From positions 1 through 63,821 of the forward strand of contig JBFWOF010000037.1 in NCBI GenBank assembly GCA_050250665.1: a stretch of DNA of 63,821 nucleotides, written 5' to 3'. The notes under the pieces are model-generated. The model had not been told where the DNA came from. It saw nothing but the letters and a program-made list of their open reading frames with translations, and did not search any database. Source of the DNA: JADKFD01 sp050250665. GTDB taxonomy: Bacteria; Pseudomonadota; Gammaproteobacteria; Xanthomonadales; SZUA-5. Below are positions 35,449 to 46,700 of the stretch, piece after piece. Both the position numbers and the translations under genes were made by a program. Position 1 is the stretch's first letter. The number at the start of each line of letters is the position of its first letter.

Positions 35449-35616
35449 CGGTTGTTTCTCCCCATGTACAGCTCAGGCGGAGTCAAACGCGATCGCAGGG
35501 TGGAAGCTGATCCGACATCAGTTGCAGACACCGGTTCAAGCGATCTGACAGCCTGTAGCTGCTTCTGCTTGCGCGGTATTGCGCAGGGACAGTGTGCCCT
35601 ATTCACGCAACTTTCG

Positions 35617-35655
35617 CTTTCCTGCGGGTTGCGGGCGGTTGCGTCTGGGTTGCAA
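35617..35655 (-). promoter_or_regulatory. Phased CGCAAC regulatory motif, site A
   Basis: In the direction of the downstream gene the site reads TGCAAC, CGCAAC, CGCAAC, GGAAAG with start-to-start steps of 11, 10 and 11 bp (plus strand 35649, 35638, 35628, 35617). It ends 168 bp before the start of paralog 1. Helical phasing suggests a protein contacting one DNA face. Confidence 0.7.
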
Positions 35656-35843
35656 ATTGGCGATCCGAGCGACCAGACCCCATACCTCTTCCAACTCGCG
35701 GTCCCAGCGGCCTGCGCGTAGCGAGGCAGGCGCTGAAACCAAGGGACAGAACATGGAACAGGCCCGATTGTGATGTGAGTTTGAATGGTGTTGCTGTGCG
35801 TTCCAGGAACAGCCATCGCAAGTTGTTGATTTGTACATTGGAG

Positions 35844-35871
35844 ACCTTCTCCCCGCTAGCAGGGAGAAGGT
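35844..35871. repeat. ACCTTCTCCC/GGGAGAAGGT hairpin
   Basis: A perfect 10-bp stem with an 8-base loop containing GCTAGC, 120 bp downstream of paralog 2. It could end the paralog 2 transcript, though no T-run follows. Confidence 0.6.
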
Positions 35872-35991
35872 GAGTCGGCAGGACCCCGATGAGGCGCGGC
35901 AGGCATGAAGTGAAACCTCCGCCCGCGCCGGGCCCAAGCTGTCGGCTCGGGCCAATCTGGCCCGCAAGCCGCGCGCGGAACTCAAATCTGC

Positions 35992-36441
35992 CTACTTGAA
36001 GGTGATCTCACGCAGGCGGTATTCGCCGGTGATCTGACGGATGCCCGGATAGGTCTTGGTCGTGGCTTTCGACTTTTCTTCGTTGGCCGCTCCCCAGGCC
36101 TGCATGAACGCGTCGTAGCGTTCCTTGCTGGGCTCCAGATCGGCCGCACTCTTGGCGCGGGTGACCAGCACCACGTTGAAATCGCCACTCAAGGGCAGCT
36201 CGCTGACATAAACCGCATAGTCCTCGATCTGGCCAAGCTTCTTGCGCGCTTCGGCCGCCGCTACCCAGGTGCCACGAATGCCTTCCAGGTAGTAATCGAT
36301 CATGTTCGCGTCCACATGGACCGTGGATACCTGCGAAACCGAGGTGCTGGTGTCGTAATCGACATAGGGCTTGAGCTGGGCAAAAGCCGGCTGAGCCAGA
36401 CCCAGAGCCATGGCGAGTAGCAGCGGTGTACGAAGATTCAT
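35992..36441 (-). CDS. Small secreted protein, tandem paralog 2
   Basis: A 149-residue protein with signal peptide MNLRTPLLLAMALGLAQPAFA. It has the same length as paralog 1, no gaps by eye, and the same C terminus. The ATG at 36441 has AGGAG nine bases before it; the 54 open codons upstream are not used. The duplication covers gene plus upstream control region, so both copies probably keep the same regulation. The phased motif lies 167 bp upstream. Confidence 0.85.
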   Translation of the reverse strand: MNLRTPLLLAMALGLAQPAFAQLKPYVDYDTSTSVSQVSTVHVDANMIDYYLEGIRGTWVAAAEARKKLGQIEDYAVYVSELPLSGDFNVVLVTRAKSAADLEPSKERYDAFMQAWGAANEEKSKATTKTYPGIRQITGEYRLREITFK

Positions 36442-36608
36442 CGTGTCTGTCTCCTGTAGTACAGCCCAGGCGGACTCATACGCGATCGCGGCGTAATGCC
36501 GATCCAACATCAGTAGCAGACACCGGATCAAGCGATCTGACAGCCTGTAGCTGCTTGTGTTTGCGCGGTATTGCGCAGAGACAAGGTGCAGGATTCTGGA
36601 CATTCCCG

Positions 36609-36647
36609 CTTTCGCGTGAGTTGCGCGATGTTGCGCTGGCGTTGCAA
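36609..36647 (-). promoter_or_regulatory. Phased CGCAAC regulatory motif, site B
   Basis: Towards paralog 2 it reads TGCAAC, CGCAAC, CGCAAC, CGAAAG with steps 11, 10, 11 (plus strand 36641, 36630, 36620, 36609), ending 167 bp before the start codon. It is homologous to site A through the tandem duplication. Confidence 0.7.
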
Positions 36648-36723
36648 TCCAGCGAATTCAGGCTGCGAGCGATCAGGATTCGACACCAGTCCCGCCCTGC
36701 CAAGTCGACACCCATCGACCAGG

Positions 36724-36762
36724 CTTTCCGCCCGGTTGCGCAGATATGCGGGTTGGTTGCGA
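36724..36762 (-). promoter_or_regulatory. Phased CGCAAC regulatory motif, site C
   Basis: On the minus strand it reads CGCAAC, CGCATA, CGCAAC, GGAAAG with steps 11, 10, 11 (plus strand 36756, 36745, 36735, 36724). One half-site is degraded. It sits 94 bp before the plus-strand gene at 36856 in the opposite orientation, and 282 bp before paralog 2. Confidence 0.6.
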
Positions 36763-36855
36763 AAATCAGCCACGGGCTACGGAATGCTTGAAACGCAGCT
36801 TAGTCTGAGGTGCCAGATCCAATCCAGATCGGCACCCGCCTCAGGAGGACGCACC

Positions 36856-37443
36856 ATGACACCGAGCCAGCGCACAGCCATTCTTCTAGTCGCCATCGGC
36901 TTGGGCATGACCGACCCGGCGGTCGCGCAGGTATTCCGCTACACCTTGTCGCTGGATTGCAAGGCGGCGGGTATCCGGGCCACCGGAAGTGAGGCGCTGC
37001 TGGAAGTTCGTTATCTGGGCAGCAATGGCGAGGTTCTGGCGGAGCCACGAATTTCCCTTCCCCGATCACCCGACCGTCCCCGGGACGGGCGAACCTGGAC
37101 CGGTCGGATTTCCGATGAGCTCTGCAGGAGCTCCACCGATTTCGCGAAAGCACTACTGTTCTACTCCGACGCGGAAGTGAAGTATGTGCAGATCGAGACC
37201 AACGGCGACGACGCGCTCTGGATTGATCGGGCGCTTCTGCAGCAGGACTTCGGATCAGAGCCCCGCTGGCGGCCGCGAAGCACACATACCTGGGGCAAGG
37301 ACGGCGGCAATGGATACTGCCTTTCGACCCGGCGCACGGACTATCTGGGCGCCTGGGAGCCGTACGTAGGCAATGGTCGAAAATGCCGAACCTGCTTTGA
37401 GTTCAACCTGGACGAGCAAAAGGTCGCCAACGAGTGCCGGTAG
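36856..37443 (+). CDS. Hypothetical secreted protein
   Basis: A 195-residue protein with signal peptide MTPSQRTAILLVAIGLGMTDPAVAQ. The mature part has LSLDCKAAGIRATGSEALLEVRYLG and a C-terminal region with five cysteines (YCLSTRRTDYLG..., CRTCFEF, NECR), so disulfides are likely. GNGYCLSTRRTDYLGAWEPYVGNGRKC looks like a lectin- or PLAT-like loop, but I do not recognise a family. AGGAGG before 36856 fixes the start; the open frame extends further upstream without a signal sequence. Confidence 0.78.
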   Translation: MTPSQRTAILLVAIGLGMTDPAVAQVFRYTLSLDCKAAGIRATGSEALLEVRYLGSNGEVLAEPRISLPRSPDRPRDGRTWTGRISDELCRSSTDFAKALLFYSDAEVKYVQIETNGDDALWIDRALLQQDFGSEPRWRPRSTHTWGKDGGNGYCLSTRRTDYLGAWEPYVGNGRKCRTCFEFNLDEQKVANECR

Positions 37444-37784
37444 CGCCCAGGTTCGCGCTGACCCGAGTAGTCGATGACGCTGAGCGCAGCCGCAGCTGCG
37501 GCAGCCAACAGAGCGTCCTGGTCTTCAGCTGACTGACGGCGCCCGCCGCAGCCGATGCGGCACGATCTGGAAATTCGCAACAACGCCGCAACGAGCCACA
37601 ACCTGGCCGCAAGACGACCCAAGGCCGATTCCACACAATCGTGGCTGCAGGCGGCGGATCTCTTGTCTCAGCGCCTCGATGGGAATGCCCGGTCGATGCG
37701 CCGCTTGCGAATCTCGACTTCCTCTTCGCCTGCAGGTTTGCGCCGTAGCTCCGACACCGGCCTCAGTCCACAGGAATCTGCTCG
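37444..37784. other. Upstream region of the giant peptidase gene
   Basis: No gene is seen. It contains phased motif site D (37575-37613), 171 bp before the start codon. The rest is not similar to the upstream regions of the duplicated pair. No clear ribosome-binding site was found before 37785 or the alternative ATG at 37794. Confidence 0.65.
37575..37613 (+). promoter_or_regulatory. Phased CGCAAC regulatory motif, site D
   Basis: Towards the giant gene it reads CGCAAC (37576), CGCAAC (37587), CACAAC (37597), CGCAAG (37608), with steps 11, 10, 11. Orientation, spacing and distance to the start codon (171 bp) match sites A and B although the flanking DNA is unrelated. Confidence 0.65.
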
Positions 37785-40700
37785 ATGATCGCAATGGCCT
37801 CGCCATCTTCCCTCAGGACGACCAGGAGGCACCGCTTCTTGCCGTGGTTGATGTCGCTGCTATGGCTACTGGCAGCATCGCCGATCGCGGCACAGGTACC
37901 GGGGAGCCTTGAGCCGCTGAACCTGGATATCGTCGGCAACGGCGTGTTTGCAAGCGCCGTGCAGCCGGATGGCAAGACCGTCATCGGCGGTAACTTTAGC
38001 TCTGTTCTCGGCCAGCCTCGAAGCAACATTGCCCGGATCAATGCCGACGGCACGCTCGATGCCGGCTTCAGCCCCAGCGCGAACCTTCAGGTCCTCAGCA
38101 TCTTGCTGCAGGGCGATGGCAAGATTCTGATCGGCGGCTCTTTCACTTCCGTCGCCGGAAGCACGCGCAATCGACTGGCCCGATTGGAGGCCGATGGCAC
38201 GATCGATACCGGTTTCAATCCCAACCCAAGCGGCCCGGTGCTGGCCATGGCCATGCAGGCGGACGACAAGATCCTGATTGGCGGCAGCTTCACATCAGTA
38301 GCCGGGAGTCTTCGCAATCGCCTGGCCAGGATCAATCCAGACGGCACCCTGGACACCGGCTTCGATCCGAACGTCAACTCGGAAGTCCAGAGTGTGCTCG
38401 TGCAGCCGGATGGCAAGACCGTGCTCGGTGGTGGCTTCACCGGCGTGGGCGGTACCGCGCGCAATCGCATCGCCCGCCTGAATGTCGATGGCACACTGGA
38501 TACGGGCTTCAATCCCAATGTCAGCAGCGGCTTGGCGGTCTACAGCCTGCTGTTGCAGGCCGACGGCAAGATCGTGCTGGGGGGAAACTTCAGCGGCGTG
38601 GCCGGCACGTCCCGCAACCGCATTGCCCGGGTGAGCTCGACCGGCGCGCTTGATGCCGGCTTCAACGCCAATCTGGTCGGCGTCAACGTGCTCGGCATGG
38701 CGCTGCAGGCGGACGGCAAGATCCTGCTCGGTGGCAACTTCAGCACGGTGGGCGGCGTTGCCCGCAATCGGGTCGCGCGACTTCAGGCGGACGGGAGTCT
38801 GGATGCGGGTTTTGACCCGGATGCAGACAGCGATGTCTACAGCATCTCGCTGCAGGCCGACGGAAAGATCCTGCTCGGCGGCCTGTTTACTCAGGTCGGT
38901 GGAACGGCGCGCAACCGCTTCGCGCGGCTGAGCAACGATCCGGCCATGCAGACCTTGGCCGTGGTCGACCCCACGCAGTTCACTTGGGCCCGCAGCGGCA
39001 GCGCTCCGGATCTGTCCGCGGTCAGTTTTGCGCTCAGCACCGACGGTGGCAACAGCTACACGCCGCTGACTGGCATCGCCACGCGCGTGGGCGCCAGCGG
39101 AGACTGGCAATTCTCGGGCTTCAACCTGCCGGGCGACGGAATGATCCGCGCGCTGGGTCGCGATGGTTTTGGGCTGGTTGAACAGCGGACCGCTTTCCAG
39201 CTGCCCACCGTGACGCCCAGCAACAACAACCTGTCGAGCACGGCGACTACCCTGACCATCAACGGCTCGAACTTCAGCACCACGCCGGCAGAGAACGCCG
39301 TGGCTTTCACGCCATCGGGTAGCGGCACGGTCACGGCATCCACGACCACTACCCTCACGGTGACCAGCCTGTCGAATTTGAACCTGGGCCCTCTCAATGC
39401 AGTCGTCACGACCGCAGGCAAAACCAGTGGCGCGCCTGTGCAGATTGCGACGGTAGTGATACCAGCGGCCGGGGTTGTCGACATGCTGGACATTGGCATC
39501 GTTGGCAGCGAGATACGAGCCACGGCGGTACAGACCGATGGCAAGACCATCATCGCGGGCGTGTTCACGTCGGTCCTGGGTCAGGCCCGTAACAACATTG
39601 CGCGGCTCAATGCCGACGGCTCTCTGGACGCCGGCTTCGACCCGAATGTCGTCGGTGCGGCCATCGTCAACGTAGCGGTGCAAACCGACGGCAAGGTTCT
39701 CATCGGCGGCGCGATCACGTCCGTGGATGGCACTGCGCGCAGCAATATTGCCAGGCTCAATGCCGATGGCAGCCTGGATTCGAGCTTCAATCCCAATGCC
39801 AATGGCTTTGTGCTGGCCCTGGCGGTGCAGGGCGACGGCCGCATCCTGCTCGGGGGACAGTTCAGCGCTGTCGGCGGCGCTGCGCGGAGTCGCATCGCCC
39901 GGCTCGATGCCGACGGCTCTCTGGACGCCAGTTTCGACCCCCTTGCCAGTGTCAACAACAACGTATCCAGTCTCGCCGTCGACGACGCCGGCAGGATTCT
40001 GCTGGCAGGCAGTTTCACACTGGTCAATGGCAGCCCGCGCAATCGCGTTGCCCGGCTCAATGCCGACGGCACTCTGGACAGCGGATTCGACCCCAACGCC
40101 AACAGCACAATCTTCACACTGGCCCTGCAGGCCGATGGCAAGATCCTGCTCGGCGGCATCTTCACTCAGGTAGGAGGCATCGCGCGTTCGTATGTGGCGC
40201 GGTTGAACGCCGATGGCACAGCCGACGCCACCTTCAACCGCAGCGCCAACGCCCAGGTCTTCAGCATTGCGGTTCAGGCTGATGGCCGAATCCTGCTCGG
40301 GGGCCTGTTCACGACCTTGGGCGGAACTGCTCGCAATCGCATCGCCAGACTGAATGCCGACAGCACCCTGGATACGGGCTTCAATCCGAACTCGAACAAC
40401 CAGGTCAGCAGCATTTCGCTGCAAGCTGACGGCTCGATCCTGCTTGGCGGAACCTTCACCTCCATCGGCACCATGGCCCGCAACCGTTTTGCCCGGCTGT
40501 TCAACGACCCCGCCTTTCAAACACTGGGTGCGCAAAGCAGCAGCGTACTGCTCTGGACACGTGACGGTGGCGCGCCGGACGTATCGCAGGTCAGTTTTGA
40601 GCTGAGCACCGACGGTGGCAGCAGCTACGCTCCCCTGCTCGGCACCTCCGCGCGGGTTGCCGGCACCGCCAACTGGCAACTCAGCGGCTTGAGCCTGCCG

Positions 40701-43700
40701 GTCAGTGGCCATCTTCGTGCTCGCGGTCGCAACATAGGCGGCAATTACGACGCCAGCTCGGGCCTGGTCGAACAGGTAGCCAGCTTCGACCGCTCACCCA
40801 CGATCACTGCAAGTACCTTTGTACGCCTGCGAACGGCCAGTACGGTAGTGATCCAGGGCAACTATTTCAGTACCACGCCAGCGAACAACAGCGTGGCCTT
40901 CACGCCCACGGGCGCAGGTACAGTCACTGCCTCCACCGCCACGACACTGACCGTGACGGGAGTGTCCGGACTCAGTCTTGGCGCCCTGTATGCGGTGGTC
41001 ACCAGTGAGGGTTTGAGCAGCGGCACGCCGGTCCAGGTGGCCACCGTGGTCGAGCCGGTGCCCGGCGATCTGGAGCCACTGAATCTGGATATCGTCGGCG
41101 ACCGTGTCTACGCAGCAGTAACGCAAGCCGATGGCAAGCTCCTCGTCGCCGGCCAGTTCACCTCGGTGCTCGGCCAGGCGCGCAGCAACATCGCACGAAT
41201 CGCGGCCGACGGCACCTTGGACCTGGGTTTTGACCCTGGCGCCGACAACGCGATCTACAACCTGGCTGTCCAGAATGACGGCAAGATCCTGCTCGGCGGC
41301 AGTTTCACCGCGGTGGCCGGCGCAACCCGCAATCGCATCGCCCGGTTGAACAGTGATGGCACACTGGACGCGAGTTTCAATCCCACGGCCAACCAGGACA
41401 TCAACGCACTGGCACTCCAGGCGGACGGCAAGATCCTGCTCGGAGGCTTGTTCACTGCCATTGGCGCCAGCACCCGCAATCATGTTGCCCGATTGAATGC
41501 TGACGGATCGCTGGACGCAGGTTTCGACCCCAACGCCAACAATGAGGTCTCGAGTCTGGCGGTGCAGGCCGACGGCAGAATCCTTCTGGGGGGATCGTTC
41601 ACGACGGTGGCCGGCATTGGCCGCAATCGCATCGCCCGAGTGACTGCCAACGGTGCACTGGATTCGAGTTTCGATCCAGGCGCAAACGATGCGGTGAGTG
41701 CCCTGGCTGTGCAGGCGGACGGCAAGATTCTGGCCGGCGGCCTCTTCACCAACGTGGGTGGGACTGCACGTTTTCTGATCGTGCGCATAGACAGTGACGG
41801 CAGCCTCGACAGCAGCTTCAATCCCTCGCTGGACGGTCCTCCCCTCAGCGTCGCCCTCCAGGCCGACGGCAAGATTCTGCTCGGTGGCAACTTCAACAAC
41901 GTGGGCGGCACGCAACGGAGCAAGGTCGCCCGCCTCAATGCTGACGGTACGCTTGATACCGGTTACGTGCCCTATGCCAATCGGTTGGTCCATAGCGTGG
42001 GGCTGCAAGCGGACGGCACCGTCATGTTGGGAGGAGAGTTCGATTTCGTCGGCAGCGAAACCCGCAACCGTTTTGCCCGTCTGGTCAACGATCCTGGATC
42101 GCAGTCACTGAGCATTGTCGATTCGACCCAGATTCTCTGGACCCGCATGGGTAGCGCGCCCGATATCACCCAACCCAGCATCGAACTGAGCACCGACGGC
42201 GGCAGCAGCTACACGCTGCTGGTAGCGACGCCGACCCGCATAAACGGCTCCGCCAACTGGCTGCTCGGCGGCCTGAACCTGCCTGCCAGCGGGCAACTCC
42301 GGGTACGCGGTCGCACGCTGGGCGGCAACTACAATGGCAGCTCGGGATCGGTGGAGGCCTCGCTGAGCTTCAGCGGACTGCTGCCACGGCCCGTGGTCAG
42401 CAGCGTTGATCCAGCCACCGGCATCATCGCCGGCGGCACCGCGATCACCATCAGCGGCAGCGGATTCACTGGCGCCAGCGCGGTCATGATCGGCGGCTCG
42501 CCGGCCACCGATGTAGTGGTGGTCGATGACAGCAGCATCACGGCCACGACACCTGCAGGCGCCGCCGGATCAGCAAGCGTGGAGGTGATCGCGCTGGGCG
42601 GAAGCAGCGCTCCCAATACCCTCTACACTTACGTTACATCCGGGAGCGTCGACACGCTGGATCCGGCCATGGTCGGCAACTTTGCGCTGGCTATGGCAGA
42701 GCAGCCCGACGGCAAGATTCTCATCGCCGGATCCTTCACGACGATGCTTGGACAAGGCAGGAGGGGAATCGCGCGATTGAACGCCGATGGCACGCTCGAC
42801 GCCGGCTTCAATCCAGACGTGAACGGCACGGTCTTTTCCGTGGCTCTGCAGGCCAACGGCCAGATCCTGATCGGCGGCGGCTTTACTACAGTAGGCGCAA
42901 TCGCGCGCACCCGCATCGCGCGCCTGAATGCGAATGGAAGTCTGGATACAAGTTTTGATCCCAACTTGAACAACACTGTCTACAGCCTGGCGCTGCAACC
43001 CGACGGGAAGCTGCTTCTGGCCGGGTCCTTCATATCCGTTGACGGCATCGCGCGAAACAGAATTGCACGTCTGGCCGAAGATGGCTCACTGGATGCGAGT
43101 TTCAATCCCGGCGCAGACAACATTGTCTACAGCCTGGCGCCGCAGCCCGACGGGAATATTCTCATGACCGGTAGCTTCACGACGGTCGCAGCAACGGTTC
43201 GCAACCGTGTGGCCCGCCTCTATCCCGACGGCACACTGGACCTTGGCTTCGACCCCAATGCCAATGGCCTTGTCGAGGCCGTCGCAATTCAGCCTGATGG
43301 CCGGATTCTGCTGGGGGGTGACTTCACTGACCTGGGCGGCAACCCCGTGAATCGGGTGGCACGACTGGCCATGGACGGCACACTCGACACAAGCTTCAAC
43401 CCCAACGCGAACGGCGCAGTCCGGACCCTTGCGATCCAGTCTGACGAACGAATTCTGATCGGAGGGTCCTTCACATCTGTCGGCGGAAGCACTCGCAACC
43501 ATATTGCACGGGTTCTTGCGGATGGCGGCCTCGATGCAACTTTTGATCCCGATGCTGGCAACAACGTCGGCGGCATCATGCTGCAAGCCAACGGCCAGAT
43601 ACTGATCGGCGGCCTGTTCACCACCGTGGGTGGCGCAGCGCGCAATCACTTCGCACGGCTTTACAACGGAACCGCCACACAATCACTCGTGGCTACAGAC

Positions 43701-46700
43701 ACCGGGCAGTTGTCATGGACCCGGGGAGGCAGCGCGCCGGATCTGTCGCAAACCGACTTTGAGCTGAGTACCGATGGCGGCAACAGCTACACGGCGCTGG
43801 GCGGCACGCCCACGCGAGTCGGCAACAGCGCCAGTTGGCAACTGACCGGTTTGAGCCTGCCCGCCAGCGGTCAGATCCGCGCGCGCGGCGTGAACGCGGG
43901 CGGTGTCTATACCGGCAGTTCCGGATTGGTGGAACAGGTAGCCAGCTTCGCGTTCCCGCAACTGACGATCGATGATGTTGCGATTGCCGAAGGCGACAGC
44001 GGCACATCGCAGCTGAACTTCACCGTGACCCGCAACGGTGCGACGGCGAACCCGGTGGATTTCAGTTTCTCCACCGCTGACGGTAGCGCCAGCGCCGGCA
44101 GCGACTATGTCGCAAGCTCAGGGACAGGCTCGATTGCCGCCGGCGGCCCCAGTGCCAGCACCACTATCGCCGTCACCATCAATGGCGACACTTTGTTTGA
44201 AGGCGACGAGACCTTTTTCGTCATCCTGAGTGCACCCTCCGCCAACGCGCTGATCGCCGATAGCCAGGGGCTGGGCACCATCGTCAACGACGATGCCGAG
44301 GTCTTTACCGTCAGCCCCAGTGCGGGTACCAACGGCAGTATTGCGCCGACCACGCCTCAGTCCATCACGGCGGGCGCGACCACCAGTTTCACGCTGAGCC
44401 CGGATAGCGGTTACAGCGCCAGCGTCGGCGGCACCTGCGGCGGCGCTCTGATCGGCAACACCTACACCACCAACCCGATCGACGCCAATTGCACCGTGAT
44501 CGCCAGTTTCTTCATCCCGCCAAGCGGTACCGCCGGTCTGAGCGTGGGTTCGATCACCCTGCCGGCCACAACTTCGGGTCCCAATGCCGCCACGCGCGTG
44601 AACTTTCCGCAGGCATTCGACAGCACACCGGTGGTCATCGTCCAGGCTGACGATGATGACGCTGATCCGCAGTCGCTGCGGATTTCCGGTGTGGACACCA
44701 CGGGCTTCCATGTCCTCCAGGTGGAGGCACCCGGATGCATCGGTTGTACGGGCGCCGGCGGCGCGATGAGCGTGCACTGGCTGGCTGCCGTGCCCGGGTC
44801 CTATCGTCTGCCCGACGAAGTCGCGCGCAGCAGCCGGGTACCGGGCGCAGGCGTGCTGGTGAAGGTGGGCTCGGTCAGCACCGAGGCCAACCAGCGCGCG
44901 ACCGGCTACGGCGGCTTCGCGGGCTGGGCTCCGACCAGCTGGGAGTCGGTGGCCTTTCCGTCGGTGAGCGGGTTCGACTTCAGTAGCGCGCCGGTCGTGC
45001 TCAGCACCATCCAGAGCTGGAATGGAGCCAATGAGGGCAGCAATCTGGTCCTGGCACCACAACCAAGCCTGACGGGAACGTCGCAGCTCTGGCTGACCTC
45101 AGTGCTGAGCAACGTCACCGCAAACAGATTCGACGCTGCCCTCGAAAGCTCCTCGGTGGACGACAACGGTAGCGCGACGGCGGGACTGGCCGCCCCCGAG
45201 ACCATCGGCTGGATCGCGATCGAGAGCGACATATCGACGCAACTGGCCACCACTGGCGGTGTCGGCCTGATCGGCATGGCAACGGCATTGGGCAGCGCAA
45301 CCGGCGGCTGCACAGACACAGCCATGAGTTTCCCGAGCAACACTACGATTACGCCATCAAACCTGCGCGGATTTGTCAGCAAGCAATCCCGGAACGAGGC
45401 CGACGGCGGCTGGGTGCGCACCTGCGCACTGACGAATCCGAGCGACACCAACGTCACCATCAGTGCGCGCATCGATGAGGATCAGGATCTCAAGGCTGAC
45501 CGCGGGCATCCCGGCAGCGAAGCGCTGGGTGCAGCCATGTTCAGCGGGGATTTCTCGACCACGCCCATCAGCCTGGCGTTCCTGCAATCGACGCGCAGCG
45601 GCAGCCGGATCGACATCAGTTTTCAAAGCGCCGTGGAAATCAGCCACCTTGGATACCGGATCTGGGGACGCGAAAACCCCACCCGGCAATGGCGAAAACT
45701 GCACCCGGAGTTGATGACTTCCGTCGGCGGCGACAGCATGCAGGCCCGATCGTACCAACGCTCGCTCGAAGCCCCCGGAATCACCGAGTTGCGTATCGAG
45801 GACGTCGATATCCTCGGGCAATCGCGGTTTCATCCGGCAAGCGCGGTGGGTGCCAGAGTGGGTGCGCCGGTGATTGACGAGCCGCTGGACTGGAACGCTG
45901 TCCGTGCGGCCAATGCGAGCCATCCGGTTCACATCAACCGCGGCACCGGCGCAGCCCGGGTTGTCGCCGACGTGAAGATGGCGGGTATCCAGCGCGTCAG
46001 CTTCGACGATCTGCTGGCTGCCGGCTTCCCGAGCGGGGCATCTGCCGGCGACATCGCCATTCGCGACGAATCCGGTCCCATCGCTAGGTACATCGACTGT
46101 CCGGGAAGCACCTTCGTATCAGGTTGCCATGTCGAATGGCTGGGACAGACGCGCAGCAACCTCCACGGCAGTGCCAAGGCTTACCTGATTGCCGTGGATG
46201 CTGCCAGCGCGGTGGACGTGGGTAGTGCACGCGTCGCCAACGGCAGCGTGCGTACCGTGCTGCGACGAAGGAGCGCTGCACCCAACCGCTCCTACACCTT
46301 CGCTGCGCCCGGCAACGATCCCTGGTATGACCAAGGACTGCAGGCGACCAGCGCCCCTGCCAGCCTGTCACGCACCTTCACGCTTCCGGGAAGGAGCGCT
46401 GGCCCCGTCCAGCTGCGCGTGGAACTGTGGGGAGGCATCAATTATCCCGGGAGTGCGCCGGACCACAGCACCGAATTGCTGCTCAACGGCCAATTGATCG
46501 ACAGCCGGCGCTTTGATGGTCTGGTGGCGTCGACCGTGATGGTTGATCTACCGGAGAATCTCATCGGCGCGAGCAATACCCTGACTGTGCGACTTCCGGC
46601 GGATACGGGCTTTGCCGCTGACCTGGTCTTGCTGGATGGTTATCACCTCGATTACCTCGGCAGTACCACGCTCAGCGATGGTGAACTGAGATTCGGTCAG

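Larger units (their letters stand above)
35449..35991. other. Upstream region of paralog 1, partly duplicated at 36442-36680
   Basis: The first ~220 bp (35460-35680) match the region upstream of paralog 2, including an almost unchanged block around ATCAAGCGATCTGACAGCC (about 35536-35585 and 36525-36575) and the phased repeat site. The far part holds a CTTCTCCC hairpin (35844-35871). No gene is seen. Confidence 0.75.
36442..36855. other. Divergent control region with two phased motif sites
   Basis: It lies between paralog 2 (minus) and the gene at 36856 (plus). It contains site B (36609-36647) and site C (36724-36762), and the duplicated block shared with 35460-35680. An AGGAGG ribosome-binding site precedes 36856. 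No gene is seen, although a long frame runs through it into the next gene. Confidence 0.75.

Noticed and set aside
38295..40712. Minus-strand open frame of 805 codons inside the giant gene, and others like it
   Set aside because: They mirror the delta-60 repeats with the same periodicity and have no start signal or known domain; the plus strand is the coding strand.
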